Shown: positions 1 through 6,990 of the stretch, in pieces
How positions within the stretch are numbered: position 1 is the first letter of the stretch
Layout: each line of letters begins with the position of its first letter
NCBI GenBank assembly: GCA_937915915.1
Contig: CALGGN010000417.1
Location: 1-7,449 of the forward strand
Source: an uncultured Selenomonas sp.
GTDB lineage: Bacteria; Bacillota; Negativicutes; Selenomonadales; Selenomonadaceae
DNA length: 7,449 nucleotides
Direction of reading: 5' to 3'
Made by a program: the position numbers and the translations under genes
The notes under the pieces: model-generated
Databases searched by the model: none
Seen by the model: only the letters and a program-made list of their open reading frames with translations
What the model was told of the DNA's origin: nothing

Positions 1-181
1 CCGGCTGCCCCGTAATCGGGCAGAGCGCCGTGAACTCCGGGCAGTTGAACTTCACCCAGTAGTCGCGGTCCGGATGCCGATTCTCAAAGGTCTCCAAAAG
101 CTCGGGCGCATAGTCATACGCATAGGGAACATGCTTCTCCCCCAAAAGCGTGATTTTTTCCTGTTGCTTCTCACGAGGCAT
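1..181 (-). CDS. queF: NADPH-dependent 7-cyano-7-deazaguanine (preQ0) reductase, N-terminal part
   Basis: QueF reduces the nitrile of preQ0 to the aminomethyl group of preQ1 with NADPH, a cytosolic step of queuosine tRNA modification. Only the first 60 codons lie in the window; the gene runs off the left edge. The visible protein starts MPREKQQEKITLLGE, continues through a YAPELLETF segment and RDYWVKFNCPEF, and ends CPITGQP, which matches the N-terminal half of the short, Bacillus-type QueF (about 165 residues) as I remember it. The active-site cysteine that forms the thioimide is Cys54 in LCPITG. The QueF signature (ESKSLK-like) and the catalytic aspartate would lie beyond the edge. The ATG at 181-179 is preceded by GGAGG (193-189) with 7 bases between. 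The start is 49 bases after the PAS-GGDEF-EAL stop codon with no terminator visible, so read-through from that gene is possible. No preQ1 riboswitch is visible. Confidence 0.93.
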   Translation of the reverse strand, partial: MPREKQQEKITLLGEKHVPYAYDYAPELLETFENRHPDRDYWVKFNCPEFTALCPITGQP

Positions 182-230
182 AATGCATCCTCCAAACCTC
201 AACTTAGGAACTGTTAAAAAACAACTTATT

Positions 231-1922
231 TCATGCCTGCAGAAATTTCAATTCAAAATTCTCGACGGACTCGGGATGCCCGAACAGATAGCCCTGTATC
301 GTATCCGCCTCGCACTCCTGCGCCAGCACATGAAACTCCTCCTCCGCCTCCACGCCCTCGATGCAGGTGCGGATGCCGATGCTGTGACAAAGATCCACCG
401 TGTACTTCACCAGACGGCGGTCAAAATCATTGTCCAAAATTTTCTTCACGAATTCCCTGTCGATCTTCACGATATCACAGGACAGATTCTTCAGGGAGGA
501 CAAGGAGGAATACCCCGTGCCAAAATCGTCCATCGCAATGGCAATGCCCTGATCGCGGAAGGAATCGAACTGGCGGTTCACAAAATTCCAGTCCGCAACG
601 ATCTTGCTTTCGGTCAGTTCCAGAACGATAGCCTCCGGCTCGATTTCATACCGCTGAATGCATGCGTTCACAAATTCCTTGAAGGACGAGTCCTTCACCT
701 GTTCATAGGACATATTGATGCTCACGCGAAAATCGGGCACTATCTTGCGCCACTTCTTGCAAACACGCACAGCCTCCTCGAAAATCCACTTTCCCACAGG
801 AAGGATGAGCTTGGTTTCCTCCAAAATCGGGACGAACTCCATGGGCGAGACCATCCTGCCCTTCGGATTCTTCCAGCGCAGCAGAGCCTCCGCCCCGATC
901 AGCCGCTGATCCCTTGCGTTGACCTGGGGCTGGAAAAAGAGACTGAAACCTTCGCAGCCGCTCTCCACGCTCGCCCAAAGGCTGTCCCGCATGGAAATCG
1001 AACGCACCCAGCGATTGTACTGTTCCTTGCTGAAAATCACATTGCGGTTCTTTCCCTCACGCTTCGCAAGATCCATTGCCGCTTCCGCGTGCTTATGCAG
1101 CACCAGATAATCCTTGCCCCCCTGTGGATAGAATACCGTCCCCGCAGATGCCGTACAAAAATAGGTATGCCCATCGATTTCCTTGGGATGCGACAACCCC
1201 TTCTGGATGCTTGCAAAAAGATCCTGCACGGCCTCTTCACCCGCCTGAGGATAAATGATCGCGAACTCATCCCCGTCCAGCTTGAACAGAGTCAGCATCG
1301 GAGGCAGCAAATTCGTCACCAGATTGGATACATGCTTGAGCACCTGATCCCCCATGGCACGGTTATATGTCTCATTCACGATCTTGAAATTATCCAGCCC
1401 GAAGATAAGGATTGCGCCGCCCACGCCTGTCGCGCGATACTCTGCCAATGCCATCTTGACGCTGTGCTCGAACTGGTATTTGTTCAGCAGGCCGGTGACC
1501 TCGTCCGCCTGATTGCGCTGGGCCATGCGCGTCATCATGCAGACCAGGATGCTCGGCTTCCGGTCACGGTCAAGCCCGACACGCATGCGGCTCATGAGCC
1601 AGAGATACTCCCCTTTCCGGCTCTTCACGCGATATTCCATCGCGTTCTCATAGGTCGTCTGCGATTCCATGACATCGCGCATCACGGCCAGATATTGGCC
1701 GCGCTCCTCCTGATGCACCAAGGATGCCCAGCCTGTGGCAAAATCCTGCACAATCTCTCCGGGCATCTCAAAATCCTGCACCAAATTCGCCGAGAGCATC
1801 GCCGTATCCGACTCAAGATCAATGACCGCCATGTAGGCATCCGTTGTCCGCTTGACCAGGTCAAAGAAAAATTTATGCCGCCGCAATGTCTGGCTCAGGG
1901 AAACACGACCCATCTTCTTCAT
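231..1922 (-). CDS. PAS-GGDEF-EAL cyclic-di-GMP protein; probable phosphodiesterase with degenerate GGDEF
   Basis: A 563-residue protein with no obvious membrane segment or signal peptide, so probably cytosolic. A PAS-like sensor region spans about residues 20-135 (YRVKSRKGEYLWL resembles the PAS_3/PAC core). A GGDEF domain spans about 140-298, beginning DEVTGLLNKYQFE, and an EAL domain about 310-560. The EAL domain keeps the known catalytic set: E345 in EALLRW, N403, E435/E438 in ELTES, D465-D466 in DDFGTGYSSL, K486, E522/E525 in EGVE and Q543 in QGY. It should therefore hydrolyse c-di-GMP to pGpG. The GGDEF signature reads DGDEF (216-220), and the first Asp of the usual DxDxFK metal site is Gly175. 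N183 and D192, which contact the guanine, remain. There is no RxxD inhibitory site at the expected place (207-210). Cyclase activity is thus unlikely, while GTP binding is possible. The ATG at 1922 follows AAGGA with 10 bases between. The gene has its own promoter and lies after the sdh terminator. Ligand and physiological target are unknown. Confidence 0.92.
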   Translation of the reverse strand: MKKMGRVSLSQTLRRHKFFFDLVKRTTDAYMAVIDLESDTAMLSANLVQDFEMPGEIVQDFATGWASLVHQEERGQYLAVMRDVMESQTTYENAMEYRVKSRKGEYLWLMSRMRVGLDRDRKPSILVCMMTRMAQRNQADEVTGLLNKYQFEHSVKMALAEYRATGVGGAILIFGLDNFKIVNETYNRAMGDQVLKHVSNLVTNLLPPMLTLFKLDGDEFAIIYPQAGEEAVQDLFASIQKGLSHPKEIDGHTYFCTASAGTVFYPQGGKDYLVLHKHAEAAMDLAKREGKNRNVIFSKEQYNRWVRSISMRDSLWASVESGCEGFSLFFQPQVNARDQRLIGAEALLRWKNPKGRMVSPMEFVPILEETKLILPVGKWIFEEAVRVCKKWRKIVPDFRVSINMSYEQVKDSSFKEFVNACIQRYEIEPEAIVLELTESKIVADWNFVNRQFDSFRDQGIAIAMDDFGTGYSSLSSLKNLSCDIVKIDREFVKKILDNDFDRRLVKYTVDLCHSIGIRTCIEGVEAEEEFHVLAQECEADTIQGYLFGHPESVENFELKFLQA

Positions 1923-1958
1923 GCGCTTACCATCCTTGCTCTGTAATCCTCTCTCCCT

Positions 1959-1987
1959 ATCATACCGAAAATATCAGCTTTTTTCAA
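1959..1987 (-). promoter_or_regulatory. Promoter of the PAS-GGDEF-EAL gene
   Basis: On the minus strand a -35 box TTGAAA (1987-1982) and a -10 box TATGAT (1964-1959) are separated by exactly 17 bases. Each box matches the housekeeping sigma consensus at five of six positions. Transcription would start near 1952, giving a leader of about 30 bases before the ATG at 1922. The promoter sits just after the sdh terminator, so this gene is an independent transcription unit. Confidence 0.75.
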
Positions 1988-2011
1988 GTATTCCGCCATA
2001 TCCATATTCTC

Positions 2012-2046
2012 AAAAAAATGCCCATTCCCCGAAGGAAATGGGCATT
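2012..2046 (-). terminator. Rho-independent terminator of the fum-sdh operon
   Basis: Read on the minus strand, AATGCCCATTTCC pairs with GGGAATGGGCATT to form a 13-bp stem with one G-U pair. The loop is UUCG closed by C-G, the exceptionally stable C(UUCG)G tetraloop. The stem's last two bases begin an uninterrupted run of seven T (2018-2012). It starts 12 bases after the sdhB stop codon. There is no T run on the other side, so it works only in the minus direction. Confidence 0.95.
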
Positions 2047-2058
2047 GGAGCAACTGAA

Positions 2059-2808
2059 TCAATTGTTGAAGATATTCCGCAGCGCTTGCTTGTTCACATC
2101 GCGATTGAGCTGTGCGAGATACGTCGTGAGCTTGATGTTCTTCGGGCAGACCTCCACGCAGTTCTGGCTGTTGCCGCAGCTGGTGATGCCGCCTTTCTCC
2201 ATCAACGCATTGAGACGCTTCGGGGCATCGAATTTGCCCAGCGGATGCAGATTGAAGAGATACGCCTGCACCGTCGGAGCAGGTCCGATGAAGTCGGACT
2301 GCGGTCCCACGTTCGGGCACGCCTCAAGGCAGCAGCCGCAGGTCATGCAGTGGGATATCTCATAGGCCGTCTGCGCCGTATACGGATTCTGGATCGGCGC
2401 ATCCTTGACGTCCCAGGAACCATCCAGCTCCACCCATCCCTGGATGCGCTTCAGGCTCTCGAACATCACGGAACGGTCGATCAGGAGATCGCGGATGACC
2501 GGGAATGTGCGTGCCGGCTGCAGATGAATCGGCTGCTTGATCTCATCGACCAGTGCGCAGCAGGCCTGACGGGCCATACCGTTGATGACCATCATGCACG
2601 CGCCGCAGACTTTCTCCAGACAGTTGCACTCCCAAACCACAGGAGCCACGCGCTTGCCGTCGACTGTCACAGGGTTCTTCTGTATCTCCATGAGCGCCGC
2701 GACCACATTGAGTCCCGGACGATAGTCCACATCGAATTCCTGGGTATAGGGCTTCTCGTTCGGGCCGTCCTGGCGCTCGATGATAAATCTAACTTTCTTC
2801 TCTGCCAT
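2059..2808 (-). CDS. sdhB: Succinate dehydrogenase/fumarate reductase iron-sulfur subunit
   Basis: This 249-residue subunit carries electrons between the flavoprotein SdhA and the membrane cytochrome SdhC through three iron-sulfur clusters on the cytoplasmic side. The N-terminal plant-ferredoxin-like domain holds the [2Fe-2S] ligands C63, C68, C71 and C83. The C-terminal domain holds C154, C157, C160 and C221 for the [4Fe-4S] cluster and C164, C211 and C217 for the [3Fe-4S] cluster, assigned by spacing to known SdhB/FrdB proteins. Length and wording (WECNCLEKVCGAC, MTCGCCLEACPNV, GGITSCGNSQNC) closely follow the Bacillus subtilis type as I remember it. It is the last gene of the operon, 20 bases after the sdhA stop codon. 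AGGAGG (2824-2819) lies 10 bases before the ATG at 2808, rather far. A closer ATG at 2815-2813 is out of frame. No ligand is missing. Confidence 0.97.
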   Translation of the reverse strand: MAEKKVRFIIERQDGPNEKPYTQEFDVDYRPGLNVVAALMEIQKNPVTVDGKRVAPVVWECNCLEKVCGACMMVINGMARQACCALVDEIKQPIHLQPARTFPVIRDLLIDRSVMFESLKRIQGWVELDGSWDVKDAPIQNPYTAQTAYEISHCMTCGCCLEACPNVGPQSDFIGPAPTVQAYLFNLHPLGKFDAPKRLNALMEKGGITSCGNSQNCVEVCPKNIKLTTYLAQLNRDVNKQALRNIFNN

Positions 2809-2828
2809 TTCTCATGATCCTCCTTTAT

Positions 2829-4670
2829 TTATTTGTAACTGCGAAGACGCGGCTTGATGAGCGAATGATCGAACTCGCGGTAAGTCACCTGCGGCTCTTC
2901 CGTCTTCGGATCATAGGAAACAACCGTAATTCTCATGAAATTCTCATCATCGCGGCCCATGAACACAAGGTCATTGTTCTCGTCCACTACGCGCTCGCCC
3001 TTGTCGTCCAGCACGATTTTCGCATGGGCGCCGCGGGACTCGTCGCGCATGCGCGCTCCCTTCGTGATGACCATCGCATAGAGGATCATATTGCGGAGCT
3101 GACGCACGAACATTGCTTCCTGATTGGCCGTCTTGGACTGGTCGGTAATGCCGATATCCTCCCAGCGCTTCAGAATCTTCTTGAGTTCCACCAGACATGC
3201 ATCCAAGCCCTTGTTATCGCGCTCGATGGCAACATACTTGTACATGAGGTCGCCCAGCTCATGATGGAGCCTGTGAGCGTTCTCCGAACCTCTCATCTGG
3301 AGGATCTTGTCATACTCATCCTGCACTTCCTTGCGTGCTGCCTCCAGCTCCGCGTCGGTAAGCTCAGGCCCCTTGTTGCCGGTCTTTGCCCAGTTCATGG
3401 CCTCCGGGCCGGAAATCGTGCCGGAATAAGCCGCGGAGAGCAGGGAATTCGCGCCCAAGCGGTTCGCGCCATGGTACTGGTAATCGCACTCGCCGGACGC
3501 CATGAGGCCCGGAATGTTGGTATAATGCTTGCGGTCTACCCAGATGCCGCCCATGGAATAGTGGACGGACGGGAAGATCTCCATCGGCACCTCTCGCGGA
3601 TCCTTTCCGACAAACTCGGAGTACATCTCAAGGATGCCCCCCAGCTTGCGCTCCAGATAATCCGGGGCGATATGGGAAAGGTCAAGATAAACGCGGTGCT
3701 CGCCGTTTATGCCGAGCTTCATATGCTCCCAGACCTTGTAAATGGCACGGGATGCCACATCACGCGGAACAAGATTTCCGTATGCCGGATACATATCCTC
3801 CAGGAAGTACCAGCGCTCCTTTTCTCCCGTTTCGGGATTCTTGCGCCATACCCAGACGCGCCCGCCCTCGCCGCGGCACGCCTCGGACATCAGGCGGTTC
3901 TTGTCGGAACCCGGGATCGCTGTCGGATGGATCTGGATGAACTCCGGATTCGCGATCTCCGCGCCCTGCTGGTACACCGCCGAAACAGCGGAGCCGTTGC
4001 AGATCGTGGAAGCCGTGCAGCGTCCGAATACCTGCCCGGGGCCGCCCGTCGCAAGAATGACGGTATCCGCGCGGAACGCCTTGATCTCCATGGTGTTCAT
4101 GTTCTGCGCCACAATGCCGCGGCAGACGCCATCCTTGTTCTTGATGATCTTGACGAATTCCCAGAACTCATATTTCTTGACTGCAAAACGCTCCGCATCC
4201 TTGTCCAGCTTCTTTGTCTCCCAGCGGCGAACCTGCTCGTCCAGCGCATAGAGGATCTGCTGGCCTGTTGTGGAGCCTGCGAAGCAGGTACGTTTATGCT
4301 TCTGTCCGCCGAAGTTCCGAAGATCCAGAACGCCCTCCGGCGTACGGGTAAAGGGAACGCCCATGCGATCCAACATCTTGATGATCTTCGGGGCTGCCTC
4401 CACCATGCCCTTGACCGCCACCTGATCGGCAAGGAAATCGCCGCCATAGACCGTATCATCGAAATGCTCGTAAATGCTGTCGTGCTCGCCCTTCGTATCC
4501 ATGCAGGCATTGATGCCGCCCTGTGCGCACAGGGAATGGGAACGCTTTACCGGGCAATAGGAAAACAGATCCACCTCGCCGCCGGCCTCGCAGACTTTGA
4601 TGGTCGCCAAAAGTCCGGAAATTCCGCCGCCGACAATGATAATTCTCTTTGCCGTTTTATCTTTAGCCAT
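2829..4670 (-). CDS. sdhA: Succinate dehydrogenase/fumarate reductase flavoprotein subunit
   Basis: The catalytic subunit (613 residues) interconverts succinate and fumarate at a covalently bound FAD. The N-terminal dinucleotide-binding motif is IIIVGGGISG (10-19). H45 in RSHSLCAQGG is the expected site of the 8-alpha-N3-histidyl-FAD bond. Substrate-site residues are seen as H248 in HPTA, R266 in the CRGEGGR block (the catalytic proton-shuttle arginine of the family), H370 in HYSMGG and R404 in HGANRLGANSL. The C-terminal third is the helical domain and ends with the LRSYK tail. It resembles the Bacillus/Wolinella class (single di-haem cytochrome) and is slightly longer than the roughly 586-residue Bacillus protein. 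The ATG at 4670 has AAGGAG (4684-4679) 8 bases upstream. It sits 42 bases after sdhC and 20 before sdhB. Family membership is clear; whether the enzyme mainly oxidises succinate or reduces fumarate cannot be read from the sequence. Confidence 0.97.
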   Translation of the reverse strand: MAKDKTAKRIIIVGGGISGLLATIKVCEAGGEVDLFSYCPVKRSHSLCAQGGINACMDTKGEHDSIYEHFDDTVYGGDFLADQVAVKGMVEAAPKIIKMLDRMGVPFTRTPEGVLDLRNFGGQKHKRTCFAGSTTGQQILYALDEQVRRWETKKLDKDAERFAVKKYEFWEFVKIIKNKDGVCRGIVAQNMNTMEIKAFRADTVILATGGPGQVFGRCTASTICNGSAVSAVYQQGAEIANPEFIQIHPTAIPGSDKNRLMSEACRGEGGRVWVWRKNPETGEKERWYFLEDMYPAYGNLVPRDVASRAIYKVWEHMKLGINGEHRVYLDLSHIAPDYLERKLGGILEMYSEFVGKDPREVPMEIFPSVHYSMGGIWVDRKHYTNIPGLMASGECDYQYHGANRLGANSLLSAAYSGTISGPEAMNWAKTGNKGPELTDAELEAARKEVQDEYDKILQMRGSENAHRLHHELGDLMYKYVAIERDNKGLDACLVELKKILKRWEDIGITDQSKTANQEAMFVRQLRNMILYAMVITKGARMRDESRGAHAKIVLDDKGERVVDENNDLVFMGRDDENFMRITVVSYDPKTEEPQVTYREFDHSLIKPRLRSYK

Positions 4671-4712
4671 TGCTTTCTCTCCTTAAACTGTACTACAAAC
4701 CACAACACCGCA

Positions 4713-5333
4713 TCAAATGAGATAGCTGCCCATGAAGGTCAGCGTGATGAGGCAGAGCAGCGCGCAAAGGCACATGCTCAGATAGCTCACAACCGTCTGC
4801 GCGCGGGGGCCTTTCGTGATGCCCCACGTCATGCAGAAGGTGGTGATGCCGTTGCAGAAGTGGAAAATAGCGGCAAACATGCCAAGCACATAAAGCAAGA
4901 CAACAATTGGACTCTGGAAATAGTTCTGCAGCAGCTCATAGGAAATCGGCGTGCCCGTCACGCCCTTCGTGTAAAGGCGCAGATAGCCGACATGCCAGAT
5001 GAGGAACACGACAAGATACCAAGCCGTCCAGCGCTGGAGCGTGAAGTTCCAGTTGCGGACATAGCCGAAGCGTCCCGGATTGTTCTTTGCCTGCAAAGCG
5101 ATATAGATACCATAAATGCCATGGAACAGCAAGGGAATCGCGATGCCGCCCACCTCAAGCCCCAGGAAAATCGGTTTCGGAATCAGCTCCATCATAGCCA
5201 GTGCGCCATTGAGAGCCTGGGGGCCGAAGATGGCCATGGAGTTCGTGAAGATATGCTCAAAGAGCACCATACCCAGAACAAGCAGACCACACAGCGAATG
5301 CAGCCGGCGCAGATAAAAAGTTGCGTTAAACAT
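4713..5333 (-). CDS. sdhC: Succinate dehydrogenase/fumarate reductase di-haem cytochrome b558 subunit
   Basis: This is the single membrane anchor of a type B complex: it binds two b haems and exchanges electrons with menaquinone. The protein is 206 residues with five hydrophobic segments at about 12-32, 55-78, 102-121, 143-167 and 181-203. H27, H71, H114 and H158 have nearly the same spacing as the four haem-ligand histidines of Bacillus subtilis SdhC (H28, H70, H113, H155, from memory). The text is also alike (FYLRRLHSL, AKNNPG, NGITTF, TWGIT). Two haems in one subunit set it apart from the two-subunit anchors of Escherichia coli. An in-frame ATG at 5348 is unlikely to be the start, because AGGAGG (5345-5340) would fall inside the gene. 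The ATG at 5333 lies 6 bases after that site and gives the expected N-terminus MFNATFYLRR. It is third in the operon, 77 bases after the fumarase beta stop. Confidence 0.95.
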   Translation of the reverse strand: MFNATFYLRRLHSLCGLLVLGMVLFEHIFTNSMAIFGPQALNGALAMMELIPKPIFLGLEVGGIAIPLLFHGIYGIYIALQAKNNPGRFGYVRNWNFTLQRWTAWYLVVFLIWHVGYLRLYTKGVTGTPISYELLQNYFQSPIVVLLYVLGMFAAIFHFCNGITTFCMTWGITKGPRAQTVVSYLSMCLCALLCLITLTFMGSYLI

Positions 5334-5339
5334 TCTATA

Positions 5340-5345
5340 CCTCCT
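5340..5345 (-). promoter_or_regulatory. Ribosome binding site that sets the sdhC start
   Basis: A perfect AGGAGG sits 6 bases before the ATG at 5333-5331. It overlaps the first codons of the longer reading from the ATG at 5348, which argues for the shorter protein, five residues less. Confidence 0.85.
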
Positions 5346-5367
5346 CATAATTTCTTACGACAGCCAA

Positions 5368-5394
5368 GGCGCACAGATATGGAAACCTGCCGCC
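5368..5394 (-). other. Imperfect hairpin in the fumarase beta-sdhC gap
   Basis: On the minus strand GGCGGCAG can pair with CTGTGCGCC, giving eight pairs (one G-U) around a single bulged G, with a loop of about ten bases. No T run follows, so it does not look like a full terminator. It lies in the longest gap of the operon (77 bases), where it could affect mRNA processing or stability. It could also be chance in GC-rich sequence. Confidence 0.25.
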
Positions 5395-5410
5395 CCGGCC
5401 AGTCGAAAAC

Positions 5411-5980
5411 TCATTCATAGCCCTGCAGGGTACGATACTTCTTCTGATTCGTCTCATACAGGCTGTTCCCCTCGCAGTCTATGACCACGATGGCGGGGAA
5501 ATCCTCCACGGTGAGGCGGGCCACTGCTTCAGGCCCGAGCTCCGGGTAGGCAAGTACTTCGTATTTCTTGACGGATTTCGCGATGAGCGCCGCCGCGCCG
5601 CCGACTGCCGCAAAATAGGTCACGCCGTTCTTCTTCATGGACTCGACGACTTCCTTGGAGCGGGAGCCTTTGCCGATCATGCCCTTGATGCCCTGATCCA
5701 GCATGGTCGGCGTATATGCGTCCATACGGCCAGAGGTCGTCGGGCCGCAGGAGCCGATCGGATCGCCCGGTTTTGCGGGGGTCGGTCCAAGGTAGTAGAC
5801 CATCTGGTTGTTCCAATCTACCGGAAGCTTCTCGCCGCGCGCGAGCGCCTCTGTCATAGCCTTATGCGCCGCATCGCGTGCGGCGATGATCTCGCCGGAA
5901 ATGAGCACCGCATCCCCTGCTTTGAGCTTGCGGGACATCTCCTCCGTAAAAGGTGTCTGGATTCTAATCTGTTCAGCCAT
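5411..5980 (-). CDS. fumB: Class I (iron-sulfur) fumarate hydratase, beta subunit
   Basis: This subunit forms, with the alpha chain encoded just upstream, the oxygen-sensitive enzyme that interconverts malate and fumarate. The 189-residue protein matches the C-terminal swivelling domain of one-chain class I fumarases and the TtdB-type beta subunit. Substrate-contact residues expected from fumarase structures are present: R35 in AARDAAH, T81 and R85 in GPTTSGRMD, and K104 in IGKGS. A Fe-S tartrate dehydratase beta subunit would look similar, but placement beside sdhCAB favours fumarase. The ATG at 5980 has AGGAGG (5993-5988) 7 bases upstream. Only 18 bases separate it from the alpha stop codon, consistent with coupled expression in equal amounts. 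The symbol is a convenience: in Escherichia coli fumA and fumB name two one-chain paralogues rather than alpha and beta subunits. Confidence 0.94.
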   Translation of the reverse strand: MAEQIRIQTPFTEEMSRKLKAGDAVLISGEIIAARDAAHKAMTEALARGEKLPVDWNNQMVYYLGPTPAKPGDPIGSCGPTTSGRMDAYTPTMLDQGIKGMIGKGSRSKEVVESMKKNGVTYFAAVGGAAALIAKSVKKYEVLAYPELGPEAVARLTVEDFPAIVVIDCEGNSLYETNQKKYRTLQGYE

Positions 5981-5998
5981 ATCTCTTCCTCCTGATCC

Positions 5999-6841
5999 TC
6001 AAAGCACACGATGTGAATGGCGCATAGCATGGCAGCAAATCGTGACTGCTACCGGAAGCCCGGCAATATGGGTCGGCCCCCATTCGATATTCACAGCGAG
6101 CGCCGAGGTCGTTCCCCCGAGCTGCGGTCCGATTCCCGTCTGATTGATGAGCTCCAGGAGTTCCTCTTCCAGCTTTGCGTATTCCGGCATCGGATTGCGC
6201 TCGTCAATGGAGCGCGTGAGCGCTTTTTTGGAGAGGAGCGCCGCCCGGTCCATCGTGCCGCCGATGCCGACGCCGACAACCATGGGCGGGCAGGGATTCA
6301 TGCTCGCATGGAGGATGATCTCCATGACAGCCTTCTTCACACCCTCTACCCCATCGGCAGGAACCAGCATCTTGACGCCCGACTTGTTCTCGCTGCCGAA
6401 CCCCTTCGGCGCGATCGTGATGTCCAGCTTGTCTCCCGGAACGATTTCCGTATAGATGACGCCCGGCGTATTGTTCTTCGTGTTCACGCGGTTGAACAGC
6501 GGCTCAGACACGACGGACTTGCGAAGGTATCCCTCCGTATAGCCCTTCGCGATGCCCTCATTGACGGCATCCTCCAGATAACCGCCCGTGATATGAAGAT
6601 CCTGCCCGATCTTCAAGAACACGATGGTCATGCCCGTATCCTGGCAGTACGGGCGATCCTCCGCACGGGCGATCTCCGCATTCCGGATGATCTGGTCGAG
6701 CACGTTCTGCCCGACCGGCGATTTTTCTGTTTCACGCCCCCGTTTCAGCCCTTCATAGACATCCTTTGGCAGATAATATGCCGCTTCCTTGCACATCTCC
6801 GCCACGGCTTCCGTGATCTGTTTCGCGTCGAGTTCTCGCAA
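5999..6841 (-). CDS. fumA: Class I (iron-sulfur) fumarate hydratase, alpha subunit
   Basis: The alpha chain carries the [4Fe-4S] cluster whose open iron site activates the malate hydroxyl or water; with the beta chain it makes the heterodimeric fumarase. The 280-residue length is usual for the family. Expected cluster cysteines are C66 in YCQDTGM, C184 in MNPCPP and C270 in CCHAMRH. Q67 and D68 next to the first cysteine are the usual substrate contacts. GFGSENKS and GPQLGGTTSA are further conserved blocks. The start codon is TTG at 6841-6839, with GGAGGG 6 bases upstream. No in-frame ATG or GTG lies between that site and Met17, and the N-terminus MRELDAKQITEAV fits relatives as I recall them. 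It is the first gene of the operon. A tartrate dehydratase alpha subunit is the main alternative and is disfavoured by the sdh neighbours. Confidence 0.95.
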   Translation of the reverse strand: MRELDAKQITEAVAEMCKEAAYYLPKDVYEGLKRGRETEKSPVGQNVLDQIIRNAEIARAEDRPYCQDTGMTIVFLKIGQDLHITGGYLEDAVNEGIAKGYTEGYLRKSVVSEPLFNRVNTKNNTPGVIYTEIVPGDKLDITIAPKGFGSENKSGVKMLVPADGVEGVKKAVMEIILHASMNPCPPMVVGVGIGGTMDRAALLSKKALTRSIDERNPMPEYAKLEEELLELINQTGIGPQLGGTTSALAVNIEWGPTHIAGLPVAVTICCHAMRHSHRVL

Positions 6842-6847
6842 AGTAAT

Positions 6848-6853
6848 CCCTCC
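6848..6853 (-). promoter_or_regulatory. Ribosome binding site for the TTG start of fumarase alpha
   Basis: GGAGGG (part of GGGGAGGG, 6855-6848) lies 6 bases before TTG at 6841-6839. The spacing selects this TTG as the start. Confidence 0.85.
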
Positions 6854-6858
6854 CCTAA

Positions 6859-6887
6859 AATATAAACCGCAATGGGTTTTCTGGCAA
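6859..6887 (-). promoter_or_regulatory. Promoter of the fum-sdh operon
   Basis: A -35 box TTGCCA (6887-6882) and a -10 box TATATT (6864-6859) are 17 bases apart, each matching the housekeeping consensus at five of six positions. It lies between the upstream terminator and the first operon gene, as expected. The predicted start point (about 6850-6853) falls within the ribosome binding site, implying a leader of roughly 10-12 bases. Either the leader is really that short or an additional upstream promoter is used, for instance near the AT-rich stretch at 6918-6928. Confidence 0.65.
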
Positions 6888-6990
6888 ATCCTGTGTCCGA
6901 GACATTCCTCACATCAATTTTATATATTAGTCACAAAATCTAAAAATCCTGCATGGGAATCCAACTTTACCAAACAAAATTTTCGGCAGC

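Noticed and set aside
182..230. preQ1 riboswitch upstream of queF
   Set aside because: The 49-base gap is AT-rich with a T run, but shows neither the GC stem with CUA-type loop nor the A-rich tail of a preQ1-I aptamer. The only hairpin I can draw (UUGUU with AACAG) is too weak.
190..275. Separate promoter for queF at the end of the EAL gene
   Set aside because: TTGAAA occurs near the end of the coding region, but the best -10 at 17 bases (TAAGTT) matches only three of six positions.
150..1946. 598-codon open frame on the plus strand
   Set aside because: It is the codon-aligned shadow of the PAS-GGDEF-EAL gene, with no recognisable domain.
1852..2817. 321-codon open frame on the plus strand
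   Set aside because: It is the aligned shadow of sdhB and runs straight through the terminator and promoter of the minus-strand units.
2814..5420. 868-codon open frame on the plus strand
   Set aside because: It is the codon-aligned complement of sdhA and sdhC, whose products have unmistakable family motifs. Its own translation shows no recognisable domain and is rich in His, Arg and Leu, as antisense frames are. It stays open because TTA, CTA and TCA codons are missing from the real genes.
6017..6865. 282-codon open frame on the plus strand
   Set aside because: It is the aligned shadow of the fumarase alpha gene, which has complete cluster motifs on the minus strand.
6911..6940. Rex or FNR operator in front of the fum-sdh operon
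   Set aside because: A TTGTGA half-site (6936-6931) and a TTGAT half-site are present in the AT-rich stretch, but neither has a matching second half at the right spacing. Redox control is biologically plausible but not supported by the sequence.
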